A stretch of 64,000 bases of DNA from the NCBI RefSeq assembly GCF_040549465.1, contig NZ_JBEPTL010000003.1, positions 62,001-126,000 of the forward strand, in the 5' to 3' direction. Positions 25,694 through 34,006 of the stretch are shown in pieces. The stretch comes from Lacisediminihabitans sp040549465 (lineage in GTDB: Bacteria; Actinomycetota; Actinomycetes; Actinomycetales; Microbacteriaceae). The notes under the pieces were generated by a model, which was not told where the DNA came from, made no database searches, and worked only from the letters and a program-made list of their open reading frames with translations. Position numbers and translations under genes: made by a program. Each line of letters begins with the position of its first letter. The first letter of the stretch is position 1.

Positions 25694-26605
25694 TTAGGCG
25701 CCGGTCAGGAAGCGCCGGCTGCTGTCGCGAAGTTGCTGCTGGATCGTGGTGTCGTACGAGACGGTCGGGGTGGTGACTTCGATGTCGCGGACGAAGTATC
25801 GTCCGCTGATGCCCGCCAGTGATTCGTCGGTGGCAAGCCGCAACGCTGCTGCTGCACCCTGCTCAGGAGTCAGCATGAAGCGGCGGATCAGTGACCCTAC
25901 CGGGCGCAGGATCGGGGGGATCAGGTCGTCCACAATGTCGGTGGCCACGATGCCTGGGTGCACGGCATTCACCGTGACACCATCGGTGCCGAGGGTGTGG
26001 GCCTGGTCGTAGCCGGCGATGACGGTCAGGAGCTTTGCCCGTGCGTAGGCTTCGAAGGGGACGAATCCTGCAGCCGTGTTCAGTCGGGTGAGGTCGTCGA
26101 GGTCGCGCGGGTCGATTGTCGCGGGCCGGGGGCGACCAAGGAGTTTTACCTGGCGGGTGTCACGAATCGTGTCGGAGGCAATATTCACCACACGTGCTTT
26201 TCCGCGGCGGAGTGCCTCCTCCAGCAGGGAGGTCATCGCGAAGGCAGGAAAGTAGTCGACGGCGATGTGCATTTCCAGTCCGTCCGCCGAGAGGCGGTGC
26301 CTGGTGAAGTGAGCACCGGCATTATTGATCAAGATATGAATCGCATCGTGCTGTGCGGTGATCGCGGTGGCGGAAGCGATCAGACCGTTTGTGTGGGATA
26401 GGTCCCCAGTGATCACGTCGAGCTGGCCCGGGCCGGGATCGTTGGCGATCTGGTCGCGGAGGGTGTCTGCTCGGTGTGGATCGCGGGCGACGGTGATGAC
26501 GTGGGCACCCGATCGGGCGAGTGTCCGGGCGATGACCTGGCCCATCCCCCCGGTTGCTCCGGTCACCACCGCCACCTGGCCTTCGAGCGGCGCCGGCGCG
26601 GTCAT
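25694..26605 (-). CDS. SDR of the retinol-dehydrogenase-like type
   Basis: The 303-residue SDR has TGATGGMGQVIARTL for cofactor binding, ILINNAGAH, VVNIASDT and a catalytic Y-x3-K (AYARAKLL), with a longer C-terminal region (YFVRDIEVTTPTVSYD) typical of WWOX/RDH-like members. Its ATG overlaps the stop of the upstream NmrA-like gene by four bases, so the two form an operon, divergent from a TetR regulator with a clear operator. The substrate is unknown. Induction by a small hydrophobic or electrophilic compound through TetR is plausible. Confidence 0.85.
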   Translation of the reverse strand: MTAPAPLEGQVAVVTGATGGMGQVIARTLARSGAHVITVARDPHRADTLRDQIANDPGPGQLDVITGDLSHTNGLIASATAITAQHDAIHILINNAGAHFTRHRLSADGLEMHIAVDYFPAFAMTSLLEEALRRGKARVVNIASDTIRDTRQVKLLGRPRPATIDPRDLDDLTRLNTAAGFVPFEAYARAKLLTVIAGYDQAHTLGTDGVTVNAVHPGIVATDIVDDLIPPILRPVGSLIRRFMLTPEQGAAAALRLATDESLAGISGRYFVRDIEVTTPTVSYDTTIQQQLRDSSRRFLTGA

Positions 26606-27243
26606 CGGTGGATCCTCGGGTAGCCGCGGATGAACTGCGGATTCTCGGCTTCCTCAACGAGGAAGGAGGCAAGATCCTCCCGGCCGATGGAGTGCCACAG
26701 CCGGATCGGCAGGTTTGCCCCCACCTGGTAGGTGCCGGTTGCGCGGGTGTCTTTCAGCATTGGTGGCCGGACGATGGTCCAGGCGATGCTCGATGCGGTG
26801 ATCAGCGCCTCCATGGACTCCTTGTCCTTCATTTTCTCGGCCACCCCAGACCACACGGCCTTCGAGTATAGGGAGCGGTCATGGGTCTCCAGCACTCCAT
26901 GGGCGCTGACCACGATCAACCGCGACATGCTGTCCTGACCCATTGCAGCGAGGGCGGCCCTGATCCCGTCGGTGCACACCGTGGTCGGGCCTTTCGCTGC
27001 ACCCCCGAGCGCGCTGATGACCACATCGACGCCGGCCAATGCCGACGCCAGGCCGGCGACATGAGTCGGTGCCGACCATACCGCTTCGGATAAACGGTCG
27101 GTGCGCTCAAACGATCCCGGCCGGCGAACAACCGCCACAACATTGTGCCCGCGTTCAAGCGCCTGTGTGACCACGTGACGGCCCGTGCCGCCGGTCGCTC
27201 CGAGGACGGCGATTCTCAACGCTTGCGATACTTTCTGTCTCAT
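26602..27243 (-). CDS. NAD(P)-binding (NmrA/SDR-a-like) protein
   Basis: The 213-residue atypical SDR has AVLGATGGTGRHVVTQAL at about residues 11-28 (GxxGxxG), VVISALGGAAKGP, RLIVVSAHGV and WTIVRPPMLKD, typical of the NAD(P)H-binding/NmrA-like family. There is no Tyr-x3-Lys, so it may be a redox sensor or an oxidoreductase of the BVR-B type. The ATG at 27243 is preferred, since the longer frame upstream runs through the operator into the divergent tetR. It is the first gene of a two-gene operon with the RDH-like SDR. Confidence 0.82.
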   Translation of the reverse strand: MRQKVSQALRIAVLGATGGTGRHVVTQALERGHNVVAVVRRPGSFERTDRLSEAVWSAPTHVAGLASALAGVDVVISALGGAAKGPTTVCTDGIRAALAAMGQDSMSRLIVVSAHGVLETHDRSLYSKAVWSGVAEKMKDKESMEALITASSIAWTIVRPPMLKDTRATGTYQVGANLPIRLWHSIGREDLASFLVEEAENPQFIRGYPRIHR

Positions 27244-27269
27244 AGCGTCGATCGTGTCACTTCTATCGC

Positions 27270-27290
27270 TACGAGTCAAGTTGTCTCGTA
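27270..27290. promoter_or_regulatory. TetR operator between nmrA-like gene and tetR
   Basis: TACGAG at 27270-27275 and CTCGTA at 27285-27290 are perfect reverse complements with a 9-base spacer. They sit in the 57-base gap between the divergent starts, 10 bases before the tetR GTG. The size and position fit TetR binding and control of both directions. Confidence 0.6.
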
Positions 27291-27300
27291 AGCTCGCCGT

Positions 27301-27864
27301 GTGAGCGTTCAGACTGATCCGAGATTCCTTCGCAGTAGGGAGGCGATGTTGAGCGCGGCGACGGAGCTTTTGCGCAGCGGAGGACCCGCCGCCGTGACGC
27401 ATGCGCAGGTTGCCGCACGTGCGGGCATCGGCCGTGCGACGGTCTACCGGCACTGGCCGCGCGCCGATCAGCTTCTCGCGGAAGCGATGACCACGGTCCC
27501 GATGCCCTTTTTCGCCAGCGCCGCCACGCCCGACCGGAGCTGGTTTCGAAACGAGCTGATGTCACTAGCCCGACAGCTCGAGCAAGACGACGTGCGGGCA
27601 GTCACCACCACGCTTGCCAACGCTGCGCTGTGGGATGCGAAAATTGATGCACGAAGACAGCAGTTTGCGGCGACCCTGGCCCAGCGTCTCGCCGCCGCTC
27701 TCGCCACAGCGCAAGCCCGGGGTGAGGTCGTCTTGCCCGTTCCGACGGAGGCTGCTGCAGCTCTGCTGATCGGTCCTCTCTATTACAGGAGCACCATCGA
27801 ACGTCGTGCCGTCGACAGCGTCCTCATTGACGCCGTCCTCGAGGGGGTAGGAGCATGGCGATGA
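27301..27864 (+). CDS. TetR-family transcriptional regulator
   Basis: The 187-residue protein has an N-terminal TetR helix-turn-helix (THAQVAARAGIGRATVYRHW at about 38-57) and a helical C-terminal ligand domain. The GTG start at 27301 lies just right of a palindromic operator. It is divergent from the NmrA-like/SDR operon, which it probably represses together with itself. The gene ends at the edge of a decayed sugar-permease gene, so the right border of this module is a rearrangement junction. Confidence 0.88.
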   Translation: MSVQTDPRFLRSREAMLSAATELLRSGGPAAVTHAQVAARAGIGRATVYRHWPRADQLLAEAMTTVPMPFFASAATPDRSWFRNELMSLARQLEQDDVRAVTTTLANAALWDAKIDARRQQFAATLAQRLAAALATAQARGEVVLPVPTEAAAALLIGPLYYRSTIERRAVDSVLIDAVLEGVGAWR

Positions 27865-27878
27865 TCAGCTGACGGAGA

Positions 27879-28475
27879 GGCTGTCAGCACGGCCATCATC
27901 TGTCTGCTGGGTGCACTCACCGCGTATCCGTTGGCCAGACGCACCACGCTCGGCAACCGAGTGGTCTTCAGCGCAATCGTCGGACTCATCATGATCCCGC
28001 CGCTCAGCATCCTGGTGCCGCTCTTGGCCTGCTTAACCAGCTTGGAGGAATCAACACGTACTGGGGTGCAATCGTCATTATGGTGGTTACCCAATTGCCG
28101 CTGAGCGTCTTCCTCTATGCGGCGTTCATGAGGGGCTTGCCCATCGCCATCGAAGAGGCTGCCACCGTCGATGGGGCAAGCACGACCCAGACGCTGTTCC
28201 AGGTGGTTTTTCCGATGCTCAAGCCGGTGACGGCAACAGTCATCATTCTTACCAGTGTGTCTATCTGGAACGAGTATGCGTTGAGTGTCTTCGTGCTCCG
28301 CAGTCCCGATGTGCGAACAATTGCCCCGACCATCAGCACCTTCGTCGCAAGTCAGGGCAGCAATCTCGGCGCTGCAGCAGCAGCGGCTCTCATTTCGGTA
28401 GTTCCGGTCTTACTTGCCTACCTCGTGCTGCAGCGCTACTTCCTCAAGGGAATGGTGGCAGGGGCAGAGAAATGA
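27879..28475 (+). pseudogene. sugar ABC transporter permease (MalG-like), truncated and frameshifted
   Basis: Two overlapping frames encode one permease. The first gives LLGALTAYPLARRTTLGNRV and IVGLIMIPPLSILVPLL. After a one-base shift near 28028 the second gives LNQLGGINTYWGAIVIMVV, then EEAATVDGASTTQTLFQVVF (the EAA loop that contacts the ATPase) and the usual C-terminus. The N-terminal 80 or so residues are missing at the tetR junction. This is a remnant of a carbohydrate import operon, and the following broken alpha-mannosidase gene was presumably part of it. An ORF from 28080 remains open but lacks half the membrane domain. Confidence 0.8.
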
Positions 28476-28505
28476 CGATTCACTCGTTGCGATACTGGAG
28501 AGCCC

Positions 28506-29668
28506 ATGCATGACCGTTCGAATCTCATCCTGCCTCGGCTGGTTCGCTTCCTGCGTGATCGAGCGCCCTTGCCGTACACGGTGCTGAGGTTAAAGTGCAT
28601 ATCGAGGCCTGGGAAGCACCGGGGGAGCCGGTGCCGTTCTCAGAGGCGGTCCTGCAGCAATTCGAAGAGTTCACCATCGGCGCGCCATGGGGTATGACCT
28701 GGTTTCACGTCACCGGCACGGTACCGACGCAATGGGACATCCCGTCGAGCGACCGGGTGGAGCTTGTTGTCGACCTCGGATTCATTGACGGAATTCCAGG
28801 CTTTCAGGCGGAGGCACTTATCTGGAGTGCCGACGGTGACATCATCTCGGCCATCGAGCCGCTCAATCGGGCGGTCACACTTGGCGCAGAACCGGGGCAG
28901 AGCGTTGAGCTATACATCGAGGCGGCCAGCAACCCGGATATCGGACGGGGCTTCTCCTTCGAACAAACACCGTTCGCCGAGCGGCCCGTCATCCCGGGTG
29001 AGCCGCTTTACCGCCTGCGCCGTCTCGCAATCGCGCACTGGAATCGCCAGGTGTGGGAATTCCTTCAGGATCTCGCTGTGCTCGCAGGTCTCGCCGAGCA
29101 ACTGCCGGACTCCCTTCCTCGCCGAGCCAAGATTTTGTATGCAATAGATGCGGCGCTCGATCTGATTGATCCGCAGGATGTGGTGGGTACCGTCGGGAGT
29201 GCTCGCGCCCCTCTGTTGGAGGCGCTTGCCCACCCGGCTCACGCATCGGCCCACCGCATCCATGCGGTCGGCCACGCGCACATCGACAGCGCCTGGTTGT
29301 GGCCGATCTGGGAGACGCGCCGCAAGGTTGCCCGCACCTTTAGCAACGTGCTGAGATTGCTCGAGGAAAACGGCGACTTCACCTTTTCGGCGAGCTCCGC
29401 CCAGCAGTATGCCTGGCTCAAGCAGGACCATCCCGCACTGTTTGCCCGAGTGAAGCAACGTCTGGCGGAGGGCCGCTTCGTGCCGGTCGGTGGGCAGTGG
29501 GTAGAGCCGGATTCAAATCTGCCGAGTGGCGAATCTTTGGCAAGGCAGTTCCTCCAGGGTAAGCAGTTCTTCCTCGAAGAGTTCGGCATCGAGCCGACGG
29601 AAGTGTGGATTCCTGACTCGTCCGGATACAGCGGAGCGCTGCCGCAGATTGCCGCAGCAGACCGGTAG
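28506..29668 (+). pseudogene. GH38 alpha-mannosidase, frameshifted N-terminal fragment
   Basis: The remnant begins MHDRSNLILPRLVRFLRDR, shifts frame near 28583, and continues through HIEAWEAPGEPVPFSEAV and FHVTGTVPTQWDI to the catalytic-domain block GHAHIDSAWLWPIWETRRK and IPDSSGYSGALPQIA. It then stops at a TAG. About 385 of roughly 1000 residues remain. The Zn/nucleophile-region block HAHID is present but everything after the PQIA block is lost. It is paralogous to the second broken alpha-mannosidase at 42.8-44.6 kb. Confidence 0.85.
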
Positions 29669-29793
29669 GCCGAAATACTCCAATGGTGGTAGGCACGTGT
29701 CTCCGCCGGGCGGATGCCGAACCCGCGGGCAGCGGGCACTCTAAGTAGAGCACCGGGATCGGTGCACACCACTGAGCACTTCCGGAGAGGCAC

Positions 29794-30486
29794 ATGTCTG
29801 AAGCGGTTTTGGAAACTAAGGATCTTCACAAGTCATACGGAAAGGGGTCCAACCGTTTCGATGCGCTCAAAGGCGTCACCTTGTCCATTGGGCGGGGGGA
29901 GAGCCTAGCCATCGTCGGCAAAAGCGGATCCGGTAAATCCACCCTCATGCACCTACTCGCGCTTCTCGACCGGCCGACATCCGGAGAAATCCTCCTGAAC
30001 GGGGATGATGCTGCACGGCTCAAAGGGCGCATCTTGAACACGACGCGAAACCACACCTTCGGTTTTGTTTTCCAACAATTCTTCCTCGTCCCCAACACCA
30101 GCGTCCTCGACAACGTCATGTTGCCGTTGAAGATCGCCGGCATCGGGTCACGAGCCCGCAAAATACAAGCCATGGAGGCGCTGGATGCGCTGGACATGTC
30201 CGACAAAGCCAAAAGCAATGCAACCGATCTGTCCGGCGGACAGAAGCAGCGAGTCGTCATCGCTCGTGCGCTGGTCAATGAACCGAGCGTCATCTTCGCC
30301 GATGAGCCCACCGGCAACCTTGACTCCGCTACCGGAGCCGTCGTCGAGGACATCCTTCTCGACCTGAAAAAAGACCGCGGCATCACATTGGTTCTCGTCA
30401 CCCACGACGCGGACCTCGCGGCGCGCTGCGATCGCAGCATATTTGTCAAAGACGGCCTCATTCTCGAGCAGGAGCTTTCCGCATGA
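29794..30486 (+). CDS. MacB/LolD-type ABC transporter ATP-binding protein
   Basis: The 230-residue ATPase has Walker A GKSGSGKST near residues 42-50, Q-loop FVFQQFFLVPN, signature LSGGQKQRVVIARALVNEPS, Walker B VIFADEPTGNLD and H-loop VTHDAD. The DEPTGNLDS form and the downstream FtsX/MacB-like permease define the MacB/LolD-type exporter class (lipid, peptide or drug export, or mechanotransmission). It overlaps the permease by four bases. GC content and codon choice (more AAA, GCA, CAA) are visibly lower than in the flanking genes, suggesting transfer. It lies immediately after the truncated alpha-mannosidase. Confidence 0.92.
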   Translation: MSEAVLETKDLHKSYGKGSNRFDALKGVTLSIGRGESLAIVGKSGSGKSTLMHLLALLDRPTSGEILLNGDDAARLKGRILNTTRNHTFGFVFQQFFLVPNTSVLDNVMLPLKIAGIGSRARKIQAMEALDALDMSDKAKSNATDLSGGQKQRVVIARALVNEPSVIFADEPTGNLDSATGAVVEDILLDLKKDRGITLVLVTHDADLAARCDRSIFVKDGLILEQELSA

Positions 30487-31784
30487 AATTCCAAGACATC
30501 CTCACTACAGCTATCGCCAGCACTTTCCGCAGCAAACTTCGCACCACCCTCACTGTTGTTGCCATCTTCATCGGCGCCTTCACCCTCACCATCACCTCCG
30601 CGATCGGTACCGGCGTCTCGGACTACATCAACACTCAGGTGTCCTCGATCGGCGCAACCAATGTCATGACCGTGACAAAAGCCGCCGACGCATCCAGTTC
30701 AACGAACACCGGCCCGAAAAAATACGACCCTAAGACCAGCGGCGCAACAACTCAAGGCAGAGTCCAAGGCCCCCCTACCGATACAAACGTGCTTACCGCT
30801 AGCGACATCACGAAAATCAAACCGATTAGCGGAGTGCTTACCGTCGCGCCATCAGTCCAGGTGAGCCCGGACTACATCCAAGCCCCCGGACACGGGAAAT
30901 ATGTCATGAGCCTCAACGACAACGCAGCACTCACCAAAGCCGACCTGGCCAGCGGCCGTCAACTGGACAACAGCACATCCGCGTCCGAAGTGCTCCTCCC
31001 CACCACCTACCTGCACAATGTCGGTTTCACCAGCGCAAAAGAGGCGATCGGACAATCGGTTACCGTGGGAATCACCGACTATGCCGGTGCGCAGCATGTT
31101 GTGAACGCGACGGTGGTTGGGGTGCAAAACGCCACACTATTCGGCGGCGGCGTCTCAGCCAACACCGCATTGACCAACAAATTGGAGAACGTTCAAGCTA
31201 CGGGCAAACCGGCGACCGTCACGTCCAGCTACGCATCAGCCACGATTACCTTCGACTCCTCCTCCAGTCCGGCGCAGATCACCGCGCTGAAGAAGGCACT
31301 TGCTGACAAAAGCTACTCTGCGCAAACTGTGGCGGACCAACTCGGGTCCTTTGAAACGGTCATCAACGGCATTGTCGGAGTCCTCGACGCATTCGCGATC
31401 ATCGCCCTGATCGCGGCTGGGTTTGGCATCATCAACACGCTGCTGATGAGCGTGCAAGAACGCACCCGCGAAATCGGACTCATGAAAGCCATGGGAATGG
31501 GCGGAGGCAGAATATTCACCCTCTTCAGCCTCGAAGCTGTCTTCATCGGCTTCCTCGGAAGCGCCATCGGGGCGGGAGTGGCGATCGGAATCGGAACTCT
31601 TATCAGCGGAGCTCTCGCCGGTGGACTCCTCTCCGGCCTACCCGGACTGCACCTCCTACAGTTCGCACCCACCTCAATCGCAACCATCATCATCGTCGTC
31701 ATGCTGATCGCGTTCCTCGCAGGAACACTCCCCGCCCGGCGCGCATCCAGGCAGAACCCCATCGAGGCGCTCCGCTACGAATGA
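30483..31784 (+). CDS. MacB/FtsX-type ABC transporter permease
   Basis: The 433-residue permease has the MacB/FtsX layout. One N-terminal helix (about 15-40, TLTVVAIFIGAFTLTITSAI) is followed by a large extracytoplasmic Ser/Thr-rich domain (about 45-285), then three C-terminal helices containing IIALIAAGFGIINTLLMSVQ, ERTREIGLMKAMGM and the terminal ARRASRQNPIEALRYE. The ERTREIG and PIEALR motifs are hallmarks of the family. It is translationally coupled to the ATPase. The exported substrate cannot be read from sequence. The lower-GC composition is the same as in the ATPase gene. Confidence 0.9.
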   Translation: MKFQDILTTAIASTFRSKLRTTLTVVAIFIGAFTLTITSAIGTGVSDYINTQVSSIGATNVMTVTKAADASSSTNTGPKKYDPKTSGATTQGRVQGPPTDTNVLTASDITKIKPISGVLTVAPSVQVSPDYIQAPGHGKYVMSLNDNAALTKADLASGRQLDNSTSASEVLLPTTYLHNVGFTSAKEAIGQSVTVGITDYAGAQHVVNATVVGVQNATLFGGGVSANTALTNKLENVQATGKPATVTSSYASATITFDSSSSPAQITALKKALADKSYSAQTVADQLGSFETVINGIVGVLDAFAIIALIAAGFGIINTLLMSVQERTREIGLMKAMGMGGGRIFTLFSLEAVFIGFLGSAIGAGVAIGIGTLISGALAGGLLSGLPGLHLLQFAPTSIATIIIVVMLIAFLAGTLPARRASRQNPIEALRYE

Positions 31785-31788
31785 CGTA

Positions 31789-32088
31789 GTGGTGAGAGTG
31801 ATCGACCTCGCCGCCAGCGCAGCAGCAGGTGTGCTCGCCGCGATCGGCGGGAACCTTCCCCAAGCCCTCGCTGCAGGAATCGCTCTCGTTCTACTGCTCG
31901 TGTGGACCGTGCTCTACCCACGCATCAGCGCGCCCATCAACCGCGTTCTGACTGCGTCCGCCGATGCGCACGAGACCCCGGCCAACACCCGGGCTCTTCA
32001 AGCTGGCTGGGATCGCATCATCGTGCTCCGTGCGATGTTGCAAGGCGCGGCGGTCCTCGCGCTCGGAATCAGCCTCATCGTCAGCTAA
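31789..32088 (+). CDS. small membrane protein, DUF1772-like
   Basis: The 99-residue protein has two or three hydrophobic segments (about 5-20, 25-43 and 80-98) and a middle block PINRVLTASADAHETPANTR followed by WDRIIVLRAMLQ. That block resembles the C-terminal half of DUF1772 (anthrone-oxygenase-like) membrane proteins, though the match is by eye only. GTG at 31789 starts 4 bases after the permease stop, so it is probably the last gene of the same operon. It may be a shortened copy of a longer DUF1772 protein. Confidence 0.5.
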   Translation: MVRVIDLAASAAAGVLAAIGGNLPQALAAGIALVLLLVWTVLYPRISAPINRVLTASADAHETPANTRALQAGWDRIIVLRAMLQGAAVLALGISLIVS

Positions 32089-32402
32089 CCCGACCGCGGA
32101 CTACGTCTGCCCTCAGCATTAATCCCAGTACCTCCGTGACCCGGGTGCGGTCGTCCCATTTCAAACGGTGGCACTGGCTCTATGACCGGAACAGGCACCA
32201 ACAGACACGGTGTCGCGAGTAGTCCGACGCAGAGGGACATGATCGCGACCATCGCGGCCATCTGCGGGTATTGCCGGCAGGCCGAGGGATAGCGCCACCG
32301 ACTTCGAGCGGTCAGACGGGCTCAAGATGCACGCGCGCGGAGGGCCCCTCTACGTACGCTGGCGGAATGGAGCTCCGGGTCGCTGGCTGGCGCGTTTCAA
32401 GG
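32089..32402. other. non-coding or decayed stretch, nothing assigned
   Basis: No frame here reads as a recognisable protein. A minus-strand frame contains a hydrophobic run (MAAMVAIMSLCVGLLATPCL) that could be a remnant of a membrane protein, but it is broken on both sides. No terminator or RNA was recognised. The stretch separates the ABC exporter operon from a regulator fragment and is likely rearrangement debris. Confidence 0.4.
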
Positions 32403-32692
32403 TCAACGCGTTCGACAGCAGTCCCAACCGACAGCAGACCCGTTATCGCCCATCACCAGACGTGGTGATAAGGCGGTGGCGAGTGGGTTTGCGGCGAGAC
32501 CATCGACGTACCGTCCCTCAATAAACGCGGGCAAATGCAGGGATGAGAGAAGTTTGCTGATGCCCTTAGGGACCGTTTCGCGTCTCGGCCGCCTCCGCGA
32601 TCGTTCCGCTGATGGCTCGCTGAGAGAGAGCAGATACGTGGTCCCGGTCGGATCAAGCCCGTAACCGTGGGCGAGGGCTTCCAGGATCTTGG
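32403..32692 (-). pseudogene. MmyB-like regulator fragment
   Basis: The minus-strand frame reads KILEALAHGYGLDPTGTTYL, then PKGISKLLSSLHLPAFIEGR and YVDGLAANPLATALSPRLV, which is the junction of HTH and ligand domain of an MmyB-type regulator (compare the intact gene at 13.7 kb). Both ends are missing. Its 5' end runs out of frame into the C-terminal codons of the ester-cyclase-like gene, so a deletion joined the two. No start codon or promoter remains. Confidence 0.65.
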
Positions 32693-33090
32693 GGGATGAC
32701 CCCCACCTGTTGGAAAACCTCTAGGAGGTTCAGTTCGTCCCAGTGCTCAACGAACAAGCCGTCCTTGACGCGCCAGATGTCGATGCTGCGCATCTCCACC
32801 TTGTTGCCGCTGGCTGGGATGCCGAGAAGCTCAGCCGCATGGGTCCCGCGGTAGATGAAGCGACCAACGACACGGTCGCCGGAGATGATGAGGTCCTCCA
32901 TCGTTGCGGTCAGATCTGAGAGGCCGGCGAAGAACGCGGTCCAGAACTCCCTGTTGGCTTCACGTCCGTCGGCAACGGTCGGGTTGTGGTTGATGTAGTC
33001 CTCGGCGACGAACTCGTCGACCAAGTCGGGCTCGTGTGTATTGAGCATTTTGAGGTAGGTCCGGGCTAGTGCCTCTTCGTTCATCGCCAT
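32653..33090 (-). CDS. SnoaL-like/ester cyclase family protein
   Basis: The 145-residue protein folds as a SnoaL/NTF2-like cone. It begins MAMNEEALARTYLKMLN and has the ester-cyclase blocks NREFWTAFFAGLSDLTATME, RFIYRGTHAAELLGIPASG and IDIWRVKDGLFVEHWDELN. The family includes polyketide cyclases and uncharacterised small-molecule enzymes. The last ~15 residues (PRPRLRA end) are translated from the fused MmyB fragment in another frame, so the natural C-terminus has been replaced. It is divergent from a TetR regulator and preceded by an array of operator dyads. Confidence 0.8.
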   Translation of the reverse strand: MAMNEEALARTYLKMLNTHEPDLVDEFVAEDYINHNPTVADGREANREFWTAFFAGLSDLTATMEDLIISGDRVVGRFIYRGTHAAELLGIPASGNKVEMRSIDIWRVKDGLFVEHWDELNLLEVFQQVGVIPQDPGSPRPRLRA

Positions 33091-33115
33091 GTTCTGCTCC
33101 CTCTCGATAGATGGC

Positions 33116-33194
33116 TAGCGCCGCTAACCACTAGCAACGCTAACCATTCACAAAGGCAGTGTCAATAGCGACGCTCTCACGACTAGCGCTGCTA
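33116..33194. promoter_or_regulatory. array of four 11-bp TAGCGNCGCTA operator dyads
   Basis: In the 113-base divergent gap there are TAGCGCCGCTA (33116-33126, perfect), TAGCAACGCTA (33132-33142), TAGCGACGCTC (33166-33176) and TAGCGCTGCTA (33184-33194). They form two pairs with 16- and 18-base start-to-start spacing, one pair near each gene. They are the likely binding sites of the adjacent TetR protein. Confidence 0.7.
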
Positions 33195-33203
33195 CTATTA
33201 CAT

Positions 33204-33776
33204 ATGACCATCGACGATCGTCGCCTCCGCGAGCGAACTGCGCAGCGCCGTCTCATCACGTCGACCGCCCGGGCATTGGCGGAGAAGGAGAGTTGGGATG
33301 TCGTCACGACACGCCGATTGTCGGCAGAGATCGAGTACAGCCAGCCCGTCATCTACAAGCACTTCGCGTCGCTCGAGGATCTCGCCGAAGCGGTCGCCCT
33401 CGAAGGCTTCGACGAGCTCACCGATGCCCTTACCCATGCACGACGCGATGCCTCCCCGGAGGACGCCGTCGGAGCAGTTGCCCGCGCTTACACCTCCTAC
33501 GCCATCGAGAACCCGGCCCTCTACGATGTGATGTTCACTAGGGTCACCCGTCTGAGCTTCGGCGGTGATGACGCACCCCCGCCACTGCCGGCCGCTTACG
33601 GCGAGCTGCGGGCGGCCGTGGCCATGATCGCGGTGGAGCGGGACATCGATATTCTCACCGAAGTTCTTTGGGCCGCGTTACACGGGCTGATTATGCTTGG
33701 CCGTAACGGAAGGATCCGGCCAGATAAATTCAATGAACGCATCAGCCGCCTCATCGACCAGTTCAGCGCCCGGTAG
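33204..33776 (+). CDS. TetR-family transcriptional regulator
   Basis: The 190-residue TetR protein starts MTIDDRRLRERTAQRRLITS, with the helix-turn-helix VVTTRRLSAEIEYSQPVIYK around residues 32-51 and a TetR C-terminal domain containing EVLWAALHGLIMLGRNGRI. The ATG at 33204 is chosen because it follows the last operator dyad by 9 bases. The alternative upstream start lies inside the operator array. It probably represses the divergent ester-cyclase-like gene and itself through the four dyads. Confidence 0.88.
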   Translation: MTIDDRRLRERTAQRRLITSTARALAEKESWDVVTTRRLSAEIEYSQPVIYKHFASLEDLAEAVALEGFDELTDALTHARRDASPEDAVGAVARAYTSYAIENPALYDVMFTRVTRLSFGGDDAPPPLPAAYGELRAAVAMIAVERDIDILTEVLWAALHGLIMLGRNGRIRPDKFNERISRLIDQFSAR

Positions 33777-34006
33777 TCGGACTTAGGGCCTGCGAGCACT
33801 CCCACGCCACCATTGTTAGCGATACGGCCGCGAACGTGTGGTCATGCGTTTGACCCGCTCGACGTAAAGCGGGATGATCGCGCCTCCTACGGACGAGCTG
33901 AAGGTGTGAGTCGCAGGGCTGGGTGGCTTAGTTTTCGCATTGATAAGTGGCCGGACCTAGAACACGCCGGGAACGGTCGTTGGGGTTGGACACGGGCCAA
34001 TCCTGA

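Noticed and set aside
33777..34006. Small ORFs between tetR and lysR
   Set aside because: Short frames with no family pattern, no ribosome-binding site and unfavourable codon use.
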